This document shows positions 41,157 through 49,538 of a stretch of DNA of 64,000 nucleotides, in pieces. The notes under the pieces are model-generated. The model searched no databases. It was not told the DNA's origin and saw only the letters and a program-made list of their open reading frames with translations. This DNA comes from JACDAN01 sp963721345 (GTDB taxonomy: Bacteria > Actinomycetota > Thermoleophilia > Gaiellales > Gaiellaceae). The stretch is from assembly GCA_963721345.1 (NCBI GenBank), contig CAVRIT010000001.1, positions 248,001 to 312,000 of the forward strand. The letters run 5' to 3'. The position numbers and the translations under genes were made by a program. The first letter of the stretch is position 1. The number at the start of each line of letters is the position of its first letter.

Positions 41157-41993
41157 CTAACTGTCTGGCTGGCTGTTCTTTTCCGGGCCGCTCTCGCCGC
41201 TCTCGGCGGGCTCGGGCTCGGGGTCCGGCACTGCCGCGACGGGCTCCGGGCGTGTCGGGAGCTCCTGCGGCCGCGCCGCCAGGACCTCCTGGTTCGCCGC
41301 TTCGACGATCGCGTCGGAAACGCCGGAGATCGCGTCGTCACCCAGACCGGCCGCCGACAGCAGCTGCTCGGCGCCCTGCTGTGCGCGGGCCATCATCGCC
41401 GTGGCCTGCGCGCGAGCCCACTCGAGCGTCTGCTCGACCTCGGCGCGCGCCGAGTTCGTCAGCTCCGTCGCCTGGTGCCGCGACTGCTCGAGCAGCCGGG
41501 CGCCGCGGGCCTCGGCCTCGCGGAGCTCCTGCGTCGCCTGCCGGTTGGTGTCGGCGAGCAGCTGGCGGGCCTCGTTGCGCGCGGCGTTCACGATCTCGGC
41601 GCGCTGGCGCTCGCTCTCCTGGCGGAAGGTCTCGATTTCGGCCTCGCGCTTCGCCAGCTCGGACTGCTTGCGCCGAACCTCCTGCTCGGTGCGACCAAGC
41701 TGCGCCGCAGAGGCGCGCTGCGCGTCATTCTCGAGCACGTCGGCGAACTCCGCCGCCTCGCGGATCAGGTGGAGGGCGTCCATGCGGACGGCGTGGCCTG
41801 TCGGGTCGACGTTCGCCCCTTGGCCGGCAGCCTGGAGCACGCGGAGCTGCGCCTGGAGCTGCACGACGTGGCGGCGGAACGCCTCGAACGCGTCGTTGAC
41901 ACGCTGCTGGTCGTACCCCTCGGGCCCGACCGGGAGGTCTTCGACCCGCGGGAGCGAGGTCATCGCGGGTTGTGCGCGCTCTTCCTGTGCCAT
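41157..41993 (-). CDS. DivIVA/SepIVA-like coiled-coil protein
   Basis: 278 residues from ATG 41993, preceded by GAGAGG. N-terminal region SLPRVEDLPVGPEGYDQQRVNDAFEAFRRHVVQLQAQL resembles the DivIVA lipid-binding start, followed by a long coiled coil with regular Ala/Glu/Gln/Arg heptads (RRKQSELAKREAEIETFRQE, then NEARQLLADTNRQATQELRE) and an acidic Pro/Glu tail. Such proteins organise polar growth or septum placement in actinobacteria. It heads a cluster with the two tandem membrane proteins and the RlpA-like protein. The promoter upstream looks conventional (leader with Shine-Dalgarno), unlike its leaderless neighbours. Confidence 0.75.
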   Translation of the reverse strand: MAQEERAQPAMTSLPRVEDLPVGPEGYDQQRVNDAFEAFRRHVVQLQAQLRVLQAAGQGANVDPTGHAVRMDALHLIREAAEFADVLENDAQRASAAQLGRTEQEVRRKQSELAKREAEIETFRQESERQRAEIVNAARNEARQLLADTNRQATQELREAEARGARLLEQSRHQATELTNSARAEVEQTLEWARAQATAMMARAQQGAEQLLSAAGLGDDAISGVSDAIVEAANQEVLAARPQELPTRPEPVAAVPDPEPEPAESGESGPEKNSQPDS

Positions 41994-42049
41994 GTGTTCC
42001 TCTCTCGTTTCGCCGCGGGACGCGAAAACCTGCGTCAAAGTATGCCCAC

Positions 42050-43796
42050 TCAATCGGCGGATCTCGTGTCGGGCCTTAATTGGAGGCCCAATTCGCGGAG
42101 TTGCTCGTCCGCAACGTCCGTCGGCGCGCCGGTCATCGGGTCAAGGCCGCCCTGATTCTTCGGGAATGCCACGGTGTCCCTGATCACCGGCTCGTCGAGC
42201 AATGCCATCGTCAGTCGGTCGATTCCGGAGGCGATGCCGCCGTGCGGCGGGGCGCCCATCGCAAGCGCGTCGAGCAGGAAGCCGAACTTCGCGCGCTGCT
42301 CCTCAGGCGAGATGCCGAGGAAGTCGAACATCCGCGCCTGGAGCGGCGACTCGTGGATCCTGATCGACCCGCCCGCAAGCTCGATGCCGTTCCCCACGAG
42401 GTCGTAGGCGACAGCGCTCGCGGCGCCCGGGTCGGTGTCGAGCAGCGGCAGGCTGTCGTCCGTCGGCCTGGTGAACGGGTGGTGCTGCGCGGTCCATCGC
42501 TCTTCGTCCTCGTTCCACTCGAGCAGCGGCATCGGCGTGATCCACAGGAACTTCCAGGCCTCGCGGTCGATCAGTCCGAGCTCGCGGCCGAGGTGAAGTC
42601 GCAGGAGCCCGAGCACCTTCGCGGCGAGCTTCGGCGTGTCCGCGACGAAGAGCGCGGTCGTGCCGGGCTCCGCGGAATGCTTCGAGCTCATGCTCCGAGA
42701 GGAACTTCGCGATCGGCGAGGAGAGCTCGCCGTCCTCGCGGAAGACGATGTAGGCGAGCCCCTTCGCGCCCCAGGGCTTCGCCATGTCCTCGAGCTTCTG
42801 CACCTCGGCGCGCGAGAGCTCGCGCGGGACCTGGAGGTAGCGGACGGCCTCCGCGTTCGCGAAGACGCCGAACTCGGAGCCGCGCGTCAGCTCCGTGGCG
42901 TCCTGGATCTCGAGGTCGAAGCGCAGGTCGGGCTTGTCGGAGCCGTAGCGGAGCTCGGCCTCCTGCCAGGGCATCCGCTGGAAGGGCGGCTGGAGCTCGA
43001 CGCCGATGCACTCCCGCCAGATGCGGACGACGATCCGCTCCATCAGGGCGAAGATCTCCTCCGGGTCGGGGAAGGCGGTCTCGACGTCGAGCTGCGTCAG
43101 CTCCTGCAGCCGGTCGGCGCGGAGATCCTCGTCCCGGAAGCAGCGGGCGATCTGGTAGTAGCGCTCGAACCCGGAGATCACGAGCAGCTGCTTGTAGATC
43201 TGCGGCGACTGCGGCAGCGCGAAGAACTTCCCGGGCTGCAGGCGGGTCGGCACGAGGAAGTCGCGGGCGCCCTCGGGGGTCGGCTTGGCCATGATCGGCG
43301 TCTCGATGTCGACGAAGCCTGCGCCCTCCATCTCCTGGCGGATGATCGAGACGAGCTTGGCTCGGATCCGGATGTTGCGCTGCAGGCGGTCCCGGCGCAG
43401 GTCGAGCCAGCGGAAGCGGTAGCGGAGCGTCTCGTCGACGTTCTCCTCGTCGAGCTGGAACGGGAGCGGCGTCGAGCGCGAGACGACCACGAGGTCGTCG
43501 ACCTGCACCTCGACCTCGCCTGTCGGGAGCTTCTGGTTGACGGCCTCCGGTGCACGCGCGGCGACCTCGCCGGTCGCTCGAAGCACGAACTCGTTGCGGA
43601 CGTCGTGTGCGGTCTTCGCGGCTTCGGGCGCTCGCTCCGGGTTGATCACGAGCTGCGAGACGCCGGTCTGGTCGCGTAGGTCGATGAAAATCAGGCCGCC
43701 GTGGTCGCGGCGGCGCGCCACCCACCCGGCGAGCGTGACGGTGCGCCCGACGAGCTCGCTGCGCAGCTCGCCGGCGCCCATGTCGCGCCAGCTCAT
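42050..43796 (-). pseudogene. aspS: Aspartyl-tRNA synthetase, interrupted by a +1 frameshift
   Basis: ATG 43796 (ATGA overlap with hisS). OB-fold: LVGRTVTLAGWVARRRDHGGLIFIDLRDQTG; class II core: RIRAKLVSIIRQEMEGAGFVDIETPIMAKPTPEGARDFLVP (segments: RQEMEGAGFVDIETPIM; TPEGARDFLVPTRL), FALPQSPQIYKQLL, YYQIARCFRDEDLRADR. Near 42677, after SEHELEAF, the frame changes; the next frame supplies AEPGTTALFVADTPKLAAKV, the insertion domain, HPFTRPTDDS, and the final GIDRLTMALLDEPVIRDTVAFPK motif 3. One extra C accounts for the shift. As an essential gene with both halves conserved, sequence error is the likelier explanation. Confidence 0.9.
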
Positions 43797-44986
43797 CGGG
43801 CCACCTCTTTCAGGAGACGCTCGACGTCCGGTGCCTGCCCCGGCTCGACGACCTCGACGTGCCGCGCGCCGACGCGTCCCGCCTGCGTCCACTGGCCCTT
43901 GACCGAGCGGCCGGCGTAGTCCATGTCGGCGCTGAGCCCGCGGCGGCGAAGCTCGGCGAGGGCGGCCACGATGGTTGTCCGGTCGGCGCCCTCCTCGGCG
44001 ACGAAGAAGACGTCGATGCCTTCCGGCGGCACCTCGGCGTCCCCGATCGAGAGCAGCAGTCGCTCGATCCCGGCGCCGAAGCCGATTGCGGGCGTCGGCG
44101 GCCCGCCGATCGCCTCGATCAGGCCGTCGTAGCGTCCGCCGCCGCAGATCGAGTCCTGCGCCCCGATCGCCTCGTCCTTGAACTCGAAGGTCGTACGCGT
44201 GTAGTAGTCGAGCCCGCGGACGAGCGTCGGCCGGAGCTCGTAGCGGACGCCGGCCGCGTCCAGGAATGCCCGCACCTGCTCGAAGTGCTCCCGGCACGCG
44301 TCGCAAAGCGAGTCGCCGATCTTCGGCGCCTCGGCGAGGGCCGCCTGGACGCGCTCGCTCTTCACGTCGAAGACGCGGAGCGGGCTCGTCTCGAGCTTTG
44401 CCCTGGCTTCCTCGTCGAGGTCGGCCTCATGCTCCTTCAGCCAGGCTTCGAGCCGCTCGACGTAGGCAGGCCGGCAGTTCGCGTCGCCGATCGAGTTCAG
44501 CTCGAGGACGTAGTCCGCGACGCCGAGTCGCCTGAGGAGCTCGTCGTACAGCTGGAGGAGCTCGGCGTCTACGGCCGGATCGTCGGAGCCGATCGCCTCG
44601 ACCGACAGCTGCCAGTGCTCGCGGTAGCGCCCCTTCTGGGGCCGGTCGTAGCGCCACATGGGGCCCACGGTGTAGAGCTTCACCGGCTGCGGGTCGCGGT
44701 GCATGCCGTACTCGAGGTAGGCGCGGCAGATCGGCGCCGTCGCCTCCGGGCGCAGGGTCAGCGACCGTCCACCCCGATCCTCGAACGTGTACATCTCCTT
44801 CTGCACCACGTCCGAGCCCTGACCCGAGGTGCGGATGAAGAGCTCGGTGTCCTCGAAGCCCGGGGTCACGATCTTCCGATAGTCGAAGAGCGCGCAGAGG
44901 CGCTCCGCCTCGCCGGTGACCCGCTGCCAACGCGGCTGGTCGGACGGGAGGATGTCGTGGGTGCCGCGCGGCGCTTCGAACTTCAC
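43793..44986 (-). CDS. hisS: Histidyl-tRNA synthetase
   Basis: 397 residues from GTG 44986, which overlaps the upstream stop as GTGA. APRGTHDILPSD opens the class II core; TLRPEATAPICRAYLE and YDRPQKGRYREHWQLSVEAIG are motif 2; LVRGLDYYTRTTFEF and GGGRYDGLIEAIGGPPTPAIGFGAGIERL (HisA/HisB motifs) follow; the anticodon-binding domain is the last ~90 residues. Aminoacylates tRNA-His. hisS-aspS adjacency is common in Gram-positive bacteria. Confidence 0.96.
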   Translation of the reverse strand: MKFEAPRGTHDILPSDQPRWQRVTGEAERLCALFDYRKIVTPGFEDTELFIRTSGQGSDVVQKEMYTFEDRGGRSLTLRPEATAPICRAYLEYGMHRDPQPVKLYTVGPMWRYDRPQKGRYREHWQLSVEAIGSDDPAVDAELLQLYDELLRRLGVADYVLELNSIGDANCRPAYVERLEAWLKEHEADLDEEARAKLETSPLRVFDVKSERVQAALAEAPKIGDSLCDACREHFEQVRAFLDAAGVRYELRPTLVRGLDYYTRTTFEFKDEAIGAQDSICGGGRYDGLIEAIGGPPTPAIGFGAGIERLLLSIGDAEVPPEGIDVFFVAEEGADRTTIVAALAELRRRGLSADMDYAGRSVKGQWTQAGRVGARHVEVVEPGQAPDVERLLKEVAR

Positions 44987-45609
44987 CTGGCTGCGCGCAG
45001 GTCCGCGAGGAAGGGGTTGCCTGCCAGCTCGGCACCGAGAGTCGTCGGCGGGCCGTGTCCTGGGAAGACGATCGTCTCCGGGTCGTAGCGGGTCAGCAGC
45101 TGCTGGATCGAGTCGAAGAGCTGCTCCCAATCACCACCCGGGAGATCGACGCGGCCGACCGAGCCGGCGAAGAGCACGTCGCCCGAGAAGAGGTACGGCT
45201 CGGCGAAGTACGCGACATGGCCCGGCGAGTGCCCGGGGACGTTCACCGTTTCGAGCGTGAGGCCGGCCAGCTCGAGCTCCTCGCCGCCCGAGACCTCGAC
45301 AGCCTCGCCGGCCCAGGGCCGGATCTGGACGCCGTAGACGCTGTAGATCTCGTCCGCCTTGGCAAGCACGAATCGCTCGCCGGCAGGGACGTAGACCGGG
45401 GCGCTCGTCGACTCCGCGAGCTCGGCGACCGCGCCGATGTGATCGAAGTGGGAGTGCGTGATCAGGATCGCGGTGACGTCGTAGCCGGGCTCGAATCCCT
45501 CGTACCCCGGGTCGATTACGACCGCGCTGTCGGCCGCGGCGTCGGAGCGGACGACGTAGCAGTTCGTCTCGGTGGGCCCGAGCGCGTGGGTGTCGACGAC
45601 CGGCGGCAT
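44983..45609 (-). CDS. MBL-fold metallohydrolase (glyoxalase II-like)
   Basis: 208 residues with the binuclear zinc site: THSHFDHIGAVAELAE, VPGHSPGHVAYF, SGDVLFAGSVGRVDLPGGDW and FPGHGPPTTLG. Preceded by NCYVVRSDAAADSAVVIDPG, the usual N-terminus of thioester hydrolase-like members. Substrate unknown. ATG 45609 follows TAGACT with a 7-nt spacer. Coupled to hisS; such a hydrolase upstream of hisS-aspS is a recurrent arrangement. Confidence 0.88.
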   Translation of the reverse strand: MPPVVDTHALGPTETNCYVVRSDAAADSAVVIDPGYEGFEPGYDVTAILITHSHFDHIGAVAELAESTSAPVYVPAGERFVLAKADEIYSVYGVQIRPWAGEAVEVSGGEELELAGLTLETVNVPGHSPGHVAYFAEPYLFSGDVLFAGSVGRVDLPGGDWEQLFDSIQQLLTRYDPETIVFPGHGPPTTLGAELAGNPFLADLRAAR

Positions 45610-45616
45610 GGCGGCG

Positions 45617-45622
45617 AGTCTA
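45617..45622 (-). promoter_or_regulatory. -10 element TAGACT of the MBL-hisS-aspS operon
   Basis: TAGACT, 7-nt spacer CGCCGCC, ATG 45609; leaderless arrangement, divergent from the cupin gene. Confidence 0.45.
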
Positions 45623-45641
45623 ACCAGGGGTCGAGCGCGGC

Positions 45642-45647
45642 TAGGAT
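45642..45647 (+). promoter_or_regulatory. -10 element TAGGAT of the cupin gene
   Basis: TAGGAT, 6-nt spacer CGCCCC, GTG 45654; leaderless arrangement. Confidence 0.45.
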
Positions 45648-45653
45648 CGCCCC

Positions 45654-46025
45654 GTGCAGAGCTGGAACCTGCCCGAGATCGAGATGCCGGGCGGCACGCG
45701 GAGCCCGATCGTCCTCCACTCCACCGACGACGCGCGAACCGTGTTGATCGGCCTGGAGCCGGGTCAGGCGCTCGGCGACCACCAGGTGCACGAGAACGCG
45801 TACATCGTCGTCGTCGACGGGCGCGTGCGGGTCGAGGCCGGGGACGAGGCGATCGACGCAGGGCCCGGGACGCTCGTACGGTTCGAGGAGCGCGAGCGGC
45901 ATCGCGTCTCGACCGAGGAGGGCGCCCGCGTGCTGCTGATCCTCGCGCCCTGGCCCGGGGCCGGGCACTACCGCGGCAGCGAGAGCCGCTCGTCGGAGAC
46001 GGACTCGGCTAGAGGGTTGATGTGA
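45654..46025 (+). CDS. Small cupin-domain protein
   Basis: 123 residues forming a single beta-barrel: LIGLEPGQALGDHQVHENAYIVVVDGRVRVEAGDEA (motif 1 with the metal His residues in HQVHENAYIVV) and GPGTLVRFEERERHRVSTEEGARVLLIL (motif 2). Metal binding is likely; function open. The last five codons and the stop fall inside the left end of the dispersed repeat at 46006, so the insertion has replaced the native 3' end or lies exactly at it. GTG 45654. Confidence 0.8.
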   Translation: MQSWNLPEIEMPGGTRSPIVLHSTDDARTVLIGLEPGQALGDHQVHENAYIVVVDGRVRVEAGDEAIDAGPGTLVRFEERERHRVSTEEGARVLLILAPWPGAGHYRGSESRSSETDSARGLM

Positions 46026-46168
46026 AATTCGGCCGCAGCCGGGGGCGCTCCAGACCAAGCCGGGCAGTGTGGTCGTTCGCGGCGCGTAGCGGAGCTACGT
46101 GTCGCGGGCGAACGCGCTGATCCGGCGCCGTGTCTGGGGCGTCATCCGGCCCGGGTGAATTTCGCATC
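46006..46168. repeat. Dispersed palindromic repeat, copy 2 (163 nt)
   Basis: Second copy of the element at 12111. Terminal segments GATGTGAAATTCGGCC and its near-complement in CCCGGGTGAATTTCGCATC form the outer stem; CCAGAC pairs with GTCTGG (copy 1 has CCGGAC, a G-T wobble with the same partner); the apex GCGTAGC-GGA-GCTACGT is identical in both copies. It lies between the convergent cupin and small-membrane-protein genes and includes the cupin stop codon. Confidence 0.75.
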
Positions 46169-46175
46169 AGGCCTC

Positions 46176-46580
46176 CTAGGTCTTCCGGCTGACCGCGCCG
46201 CCGCTACGGCGGACGAACATGCGGTACATCAGGGAGTCCATGAAGTAGCTGAAGGGCGCGAAGAAGGCGAGCAGGAACAGCGTCTGCACGAACCTCTGCG
46301 ACAGCGTCAGCTCTGAGCTGACGAAGCTCACCAGCACGAACATCACCGGCGCGAAGATGAGCGCGCGCTTGCCGACGCGCCGCCACGAGGGCGGCTGGAC
46401 GGTGCGGCCTACGGGCTGGCGACGGGCGGTCGGCGTCGCCGCGCGTCGCTCTGGCTTGGAGCGGTTGTTGTCGTCGTCGGGAGGCTCCTCGATCTCGTTG
46501 CCCTCCTCGTCGACCCAGACCTCTTCCCACTCGTGGCGCCGTTCCTTCGCGCGACGCCGGCGCTGCTTTCGGCTGGGCAT
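46176..46580 (-). CDS. Small two-helix membrane protein with charged N-terminus
   Basis: 134 residues: highly basic N-terminus (SRKQRRRRAKERRHEWEEVW), an acidic stretch, then two transmembrane segments (ALIFAPVMFVLVSFVSSELT and FVQTLFLLAFFAPFSYFMDS) and a short basic end. Similar to small actinobacterial membrane proteins of unknown role (DUF3099-like layout, not certain). TAGGCT lies 7 nt before the ATG. Located between hutI and the repeat. Confidence 0.65.
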   Translation of the reverse strand: MPSRKQRRRRAKERRHEWEEVWVDEEGNEIEEPPDDDNNRSKPERRAATPTARRQPVGRTVQPPSWRRVGKRALIFAPVMFVLVSFVSSELTLSQRFVQTLFLLAFFAPFSYFMDSLMYRMFVRRSGGAVSRKT

Positions 46581-46587
46581 GGCTTCC

Positions 46588-46593
46588 AGCCTA
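46588..46593 (-). promoter_or_regulatory. -10 element TAGGCT of the small membrane protein
   Basis: TAGGCT, 7-nt spacer GGAAGCC, ATG 46580; it overlaps the hutI stop codon. Confidence 0.35.
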
Positions 46594-47832
46594 ACGCTGC
46601 CAGGCGGGCTCGCCGCCGCGGATCACTGCGGCGACGACGTCTCCGCCGAGGCGGTATGCGAGGTGACGCCAGTCCGGCGCGTCGAGAAGCACGACGTCGG
46701 CGTCATATCCGGGCGCGAGCCGACCTTTGCGGTCGGCGCGCCCGAGCACCGCCGCGGCGTTGACTGTGCAAGCGCTCAGAGCTTCCGACGGAGAGAGTCG
46801 AAGCTGCGTGCAGGCCAGCGAACAGACGAGCGGCAAGCTCTCGCAGAAGGCGCTTCCCGGATTGAAGTCCGTCGCGAGGGCGACCGGCGCTCCCGCGTCG
46901 ACGAGCGCGCGCGCCGGCGGCATCGGGCGGCCGAGGAAGAGCGCGCTCGCCGGGAGCAACACCGCGATGACGTCGCCGGCGCCGAGGGCTCTGACGCCCT
47001 CCGGCCCCGTTGCCTCGAGGTGGTCGACCGACGCAGCGCCCAGCTCGAGCGCGAGCTCGACGGCGCCGAGCTCCGTGAACTGGTCGGCGTGCAGCCGGAG
47101 TCTCAGACCGGCGTCGCGGCAGTCGACCAGGTAGCGGCGCGCCTGCTCGAGGTCGAACGCTTTCGCCTCGACGAAGATGTCCGCCGCCTCGGCGACCTCC
47201 GCGGCAGCCGGGAGGACATCGGCCAGGAGGAAGTCGAGGTAGGCGTCCGCCTCCTCGAACTCCGGGGGGACCGCGTGCGCTCCGAGGAACGTCGGAACGC
47301 CGCCGGCCTCTGCGACGGCTTCGAGCGAGGCGAGCTCCGTCTCGCGATCGAGGCCGTACCCGGACTTCCCTTCGAACGTGGTCGTCCCCGCGCGCAGCAT
47401 CCAATCGCGGTGCCGGCGAACGGCTGCGCGAAGGCCGTCGTCCGCTGCCGCAGCGCGAGTTGCCCCAACCGTGGACAGGATGCCTCCGCCCGCGGCGTGC
47501 AGCTCCTCGTACGTGGCCCCGCTCGCCCGCAGGGCGAATTCGCCGACGCGGTCGCCGCCGAACGCCGGGTGCGTGTGGCAGTCGACGAGCCCCGGAATCG
47601 CGCACCGACCTTGGCCGTCCAACTCGATCACGTCGCCGTCGAGGGCGGGCAGGTCTCTCATGCGGCCGACGGCCTCGATGGATGCGCCACGGCAGAGCAC
47701 GTACGCGTCCTCGATCACCTCGACGTCGCCGAGCGCTCCGCCACGGGCGGGCGCCGCACCGCCGGCGCGTGGGGTTGCCAGCTGCGTGAGGTTGCGGATC
47801 AGCAGCCGGCTCGAGCCGGTGGTGTCGGTCAC
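46591..47832 (-). CDS. hutI: Imidazolonepropionase
   Basis: Third step of histidine degradation, imidazolone propionate to N-formimino-glutamate. Amidohydrolase fold: GLVDCHTHPAFGGDRVGEFA (metal HxH), TTTFEGKSGYGLD, FLGAHAVPPEF, LRLHADQFTELGAVELALELG (metal His), SVDHLEATG and VALATDFNPGSAFCESLPL (metal Asp). 413 residues from GTG 47832, which overlaps the hutU stop as GTGA. Last gene of the hut operon. Confidence 0.95.
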   Translation of the reverse strand: MTDTTGSSRLLIRNLTQLATPRAGGAAPARGGALGDVEVIEDAYVLCRGASIEAVGRMRDLPALDGDVIELDGQGRCAIPGLVDCHTHPAFGGDRVGEFALRASGATYEELHAAGGGILSTVGATRAAAADDGLRAAVRRHRDWMLRAGTTTFEGKSGYGLDRETELASLEAVAEAGGVPTFLGAHAVPPEFEEADAYLDFLLADVLPAAAEVAEAADIFVEAKAFDLEQARRYLVDCRDAGLRLRLHADQFTELGAVELALELGAASVDHLEATGPEGVRALGAGDVIAVLLPASALFLGRPMPPARALVDAGAPVALATDFNPGSAFCESLPLVCSLACTQLRLSPSEALSACTVNAAAVLGRADRKGRLAPGYDADVVLLDAPDWRHLAYRLGGDVVAAVIRGGEPAWQR

Positions 47833-49538
47833 TCCCTGCTCGGCCGAGCAGGGAGCTCCAGCCCGTGGGCGTCCGCTGCGTCGATCGCGTCCGAGTACCC
47901 GGCGTCCGCATGGCGCAGCACTCCGGTCCCCGGATCGGTCGTCAGCACCCGCTCGAGGCGCTCCGCCGCGTCGACGGTCCCGTCGGCCACCACGACCATG
48001 CCGGCGTGGATCGAGTTGCCGATGCCTACGCCGCCGCCGTGGTGGACGCTGACCCACGTCGCGCCTGCCGCTGTGTTCAGCAGGGCGTTGAGGATCGGCC
48101 AGTCCGCGATCGCGTCCGATCCGTCCTGCATCGCCTCCGTCTCGCGGTACGGAGACGCCACCGACCCGGAGTCGAGATGGTCGCGGCCGATCACGACCGG
48201 CGCGGTCACGTCGCCCGACCGCACGAGGTCGTTCATCGCGAGCCCCGCCTTCGCCCGATCGCCGAGGCCGAGCCAGCAGATCCTCGCGGGCAACCCCTGG
48301 AATGCCACCCGCTCGGGCGCCAGCTCCAGCCACCGCTGCAGGAGCGCGTCCTCGGGGAACAGCGTGCGGAGCCTCGCGTCGATCGCCGCGATGTCGTCTG
48401 CTTCCCCCGACAACGCCGCCCAGCGGAACGGGCCGATGCCGCGGCAGAAGAGCGGCCTGATGTACTCCGGGACGAAGCCCGGATATGAAAACGCGTCCTC
48501 TACGCCACCCTCACGGGCCTCACCTCGCAGGTTGTTGCCATAATCGAAAACGTAGCTGCCGGCTCGGACGAACTCGAGCATCGCGCGCACATGTGTTGCA
48601 ATGGAGTCACGGGCTCGTGACAGGTACTCCTCGGGATCGCGCTCGCGCAGCTCTGCCGCCGCTGTGACGTCGAGTCCAGACGGGATGTAGCCGTTCAGCG
48701 GGTCGTGTGCCGCCGTCTGGTCGGTCACGAGGTCGAACTGCTCGCCTCGCCGAGCAAGCTCCGGGACGAGATCCGCCGCGTTGCCGAGCACCGCGACCGA
48801 AAGTGCCCGTCGCTCGCGCGCAGCCTCGCGGACCCGCCCGAGCGCTTCGTCCAGCGACTCGGACGCCTCGTCCAGGTAGCGGGTCTCGAGGCGGCGGCGG
48901 ATCCGCTCCGGGTCCACCTCGACGCACAGCACGGCCGCGCCGGCCATCGTCCCGGCAAGCGGCTGGGCCCCGCCCATCCCGCCGAGCCCAGCCGTGAGGA
49001 TCGTGCGACCCGCGAGATTCGTCGACCCGAAGTGCTTTTCGCCGGCCGCGGCAAACGTCTGGTAGGTGCCCTGGAGGATTCCCTGGGTGCCGATGTAGAT
49101 CCAGCTGCCGGCGGTCATCTGCCCGAACATCGTCAGGCCGAGGGCCTCGAGCCGCCGGAACTCGTCCCAGGTCGCCCACCTCGGAACCAGGAGCGAGTTG
49201 GCGATCAGCACGCGAGGCGCCGCCGAGTGTGTCCTGAAGACGCCGACCGGCTTGCCGCTCTGGACGAGCAGCGTCTCGTCGTCCCCCAGTCGCAGCAATG
49301 AGCCGACGAGCGCCCGTAGCGCGTCATGGTTGCGGGCCGCCTTCCCCGACCCGCCGTAGACGACGAGCTCCTCGGGCCGCTCCGCTACCTCCGGATCCAG
49401 GTTGTTCAGCAGCATGCGCAACGGCGCCTCGGTCGCCCACGACCGCGCGTTCAGCGTCGTCCCGCGAGGCGCCCGGATCCGCCGGAGATCGCCGCAGAGC
49501 GACTCGACGGCGCCGGCCACGCTTTCGACCTCCGTCAC
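47829..49538 (-). CDS. hutU: Urocanate hydratase
   Basis: Second step of histidine degradation. 569 residues from GTG 49538, overlapping the hutH stop as GTGA. NAD-binding and active-site blocks: NLDPEVAERPEELVVYGGSGKAARN-type N-terminus (PEELVVYGGSGKAARNHDAL), GSWIYIGTQGILQGTYQTFA, TAGLGGMGGAQPLAGTMAGA, DQTAAHDPLNGYIPSG, FDYGNNLRGEAREGG, and GIGPFRWAALSG. Complete length. The open frame upstream of 49538 is not part of the gene. Confidence 0.96.
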   Translation of the reverse strand: MTEVESVAGAVESLCGDLRRIRAPRGTTLNARSWATEAPLRMLLNNLDPEVAERPEELVVYGGSGKAARNHDALRALVGSLLRLGDDETLLVQSGKPVGVFRTHSAAPRVLIANSLLVPRWATWDEFRRLEALGLTMFGQMTAGSWIYIGTQGILQGTYQTFAAAGEKHFGSTNLAGRTILTAGLGGMGGAQPLAGTMAGAAVLCVEVDPERIRRRLETRYLDEASESLDEALGRVREAARERRALSVAVLGNAADLVPELARRGEQFDLVTDQTAAHDPLNGYIPSGLDVTAAAELRERDPEEYLSRARDSIATHVRAMLEFVRAGSYVFDYGNNLRGEAREGGVEDAFSYPGFVPEYIRPLFCRGIGPFRWAALSGEADDIAAIDARLRTLFPEDALLQRWLELAPERVAFQGLPARICWLGLGDRAKAGLAMNDLVRSGDVTAPVVIGRDHLDSGSVASPYRETEAMQDGSDAIADWPILNALLNTAAGATWVSVHHGGGVGIGNSIHAGMVVVADGTVDAAERLERVLTTDPGTGVLRHADAGYSDAIDAADAHGLELPARPSRE

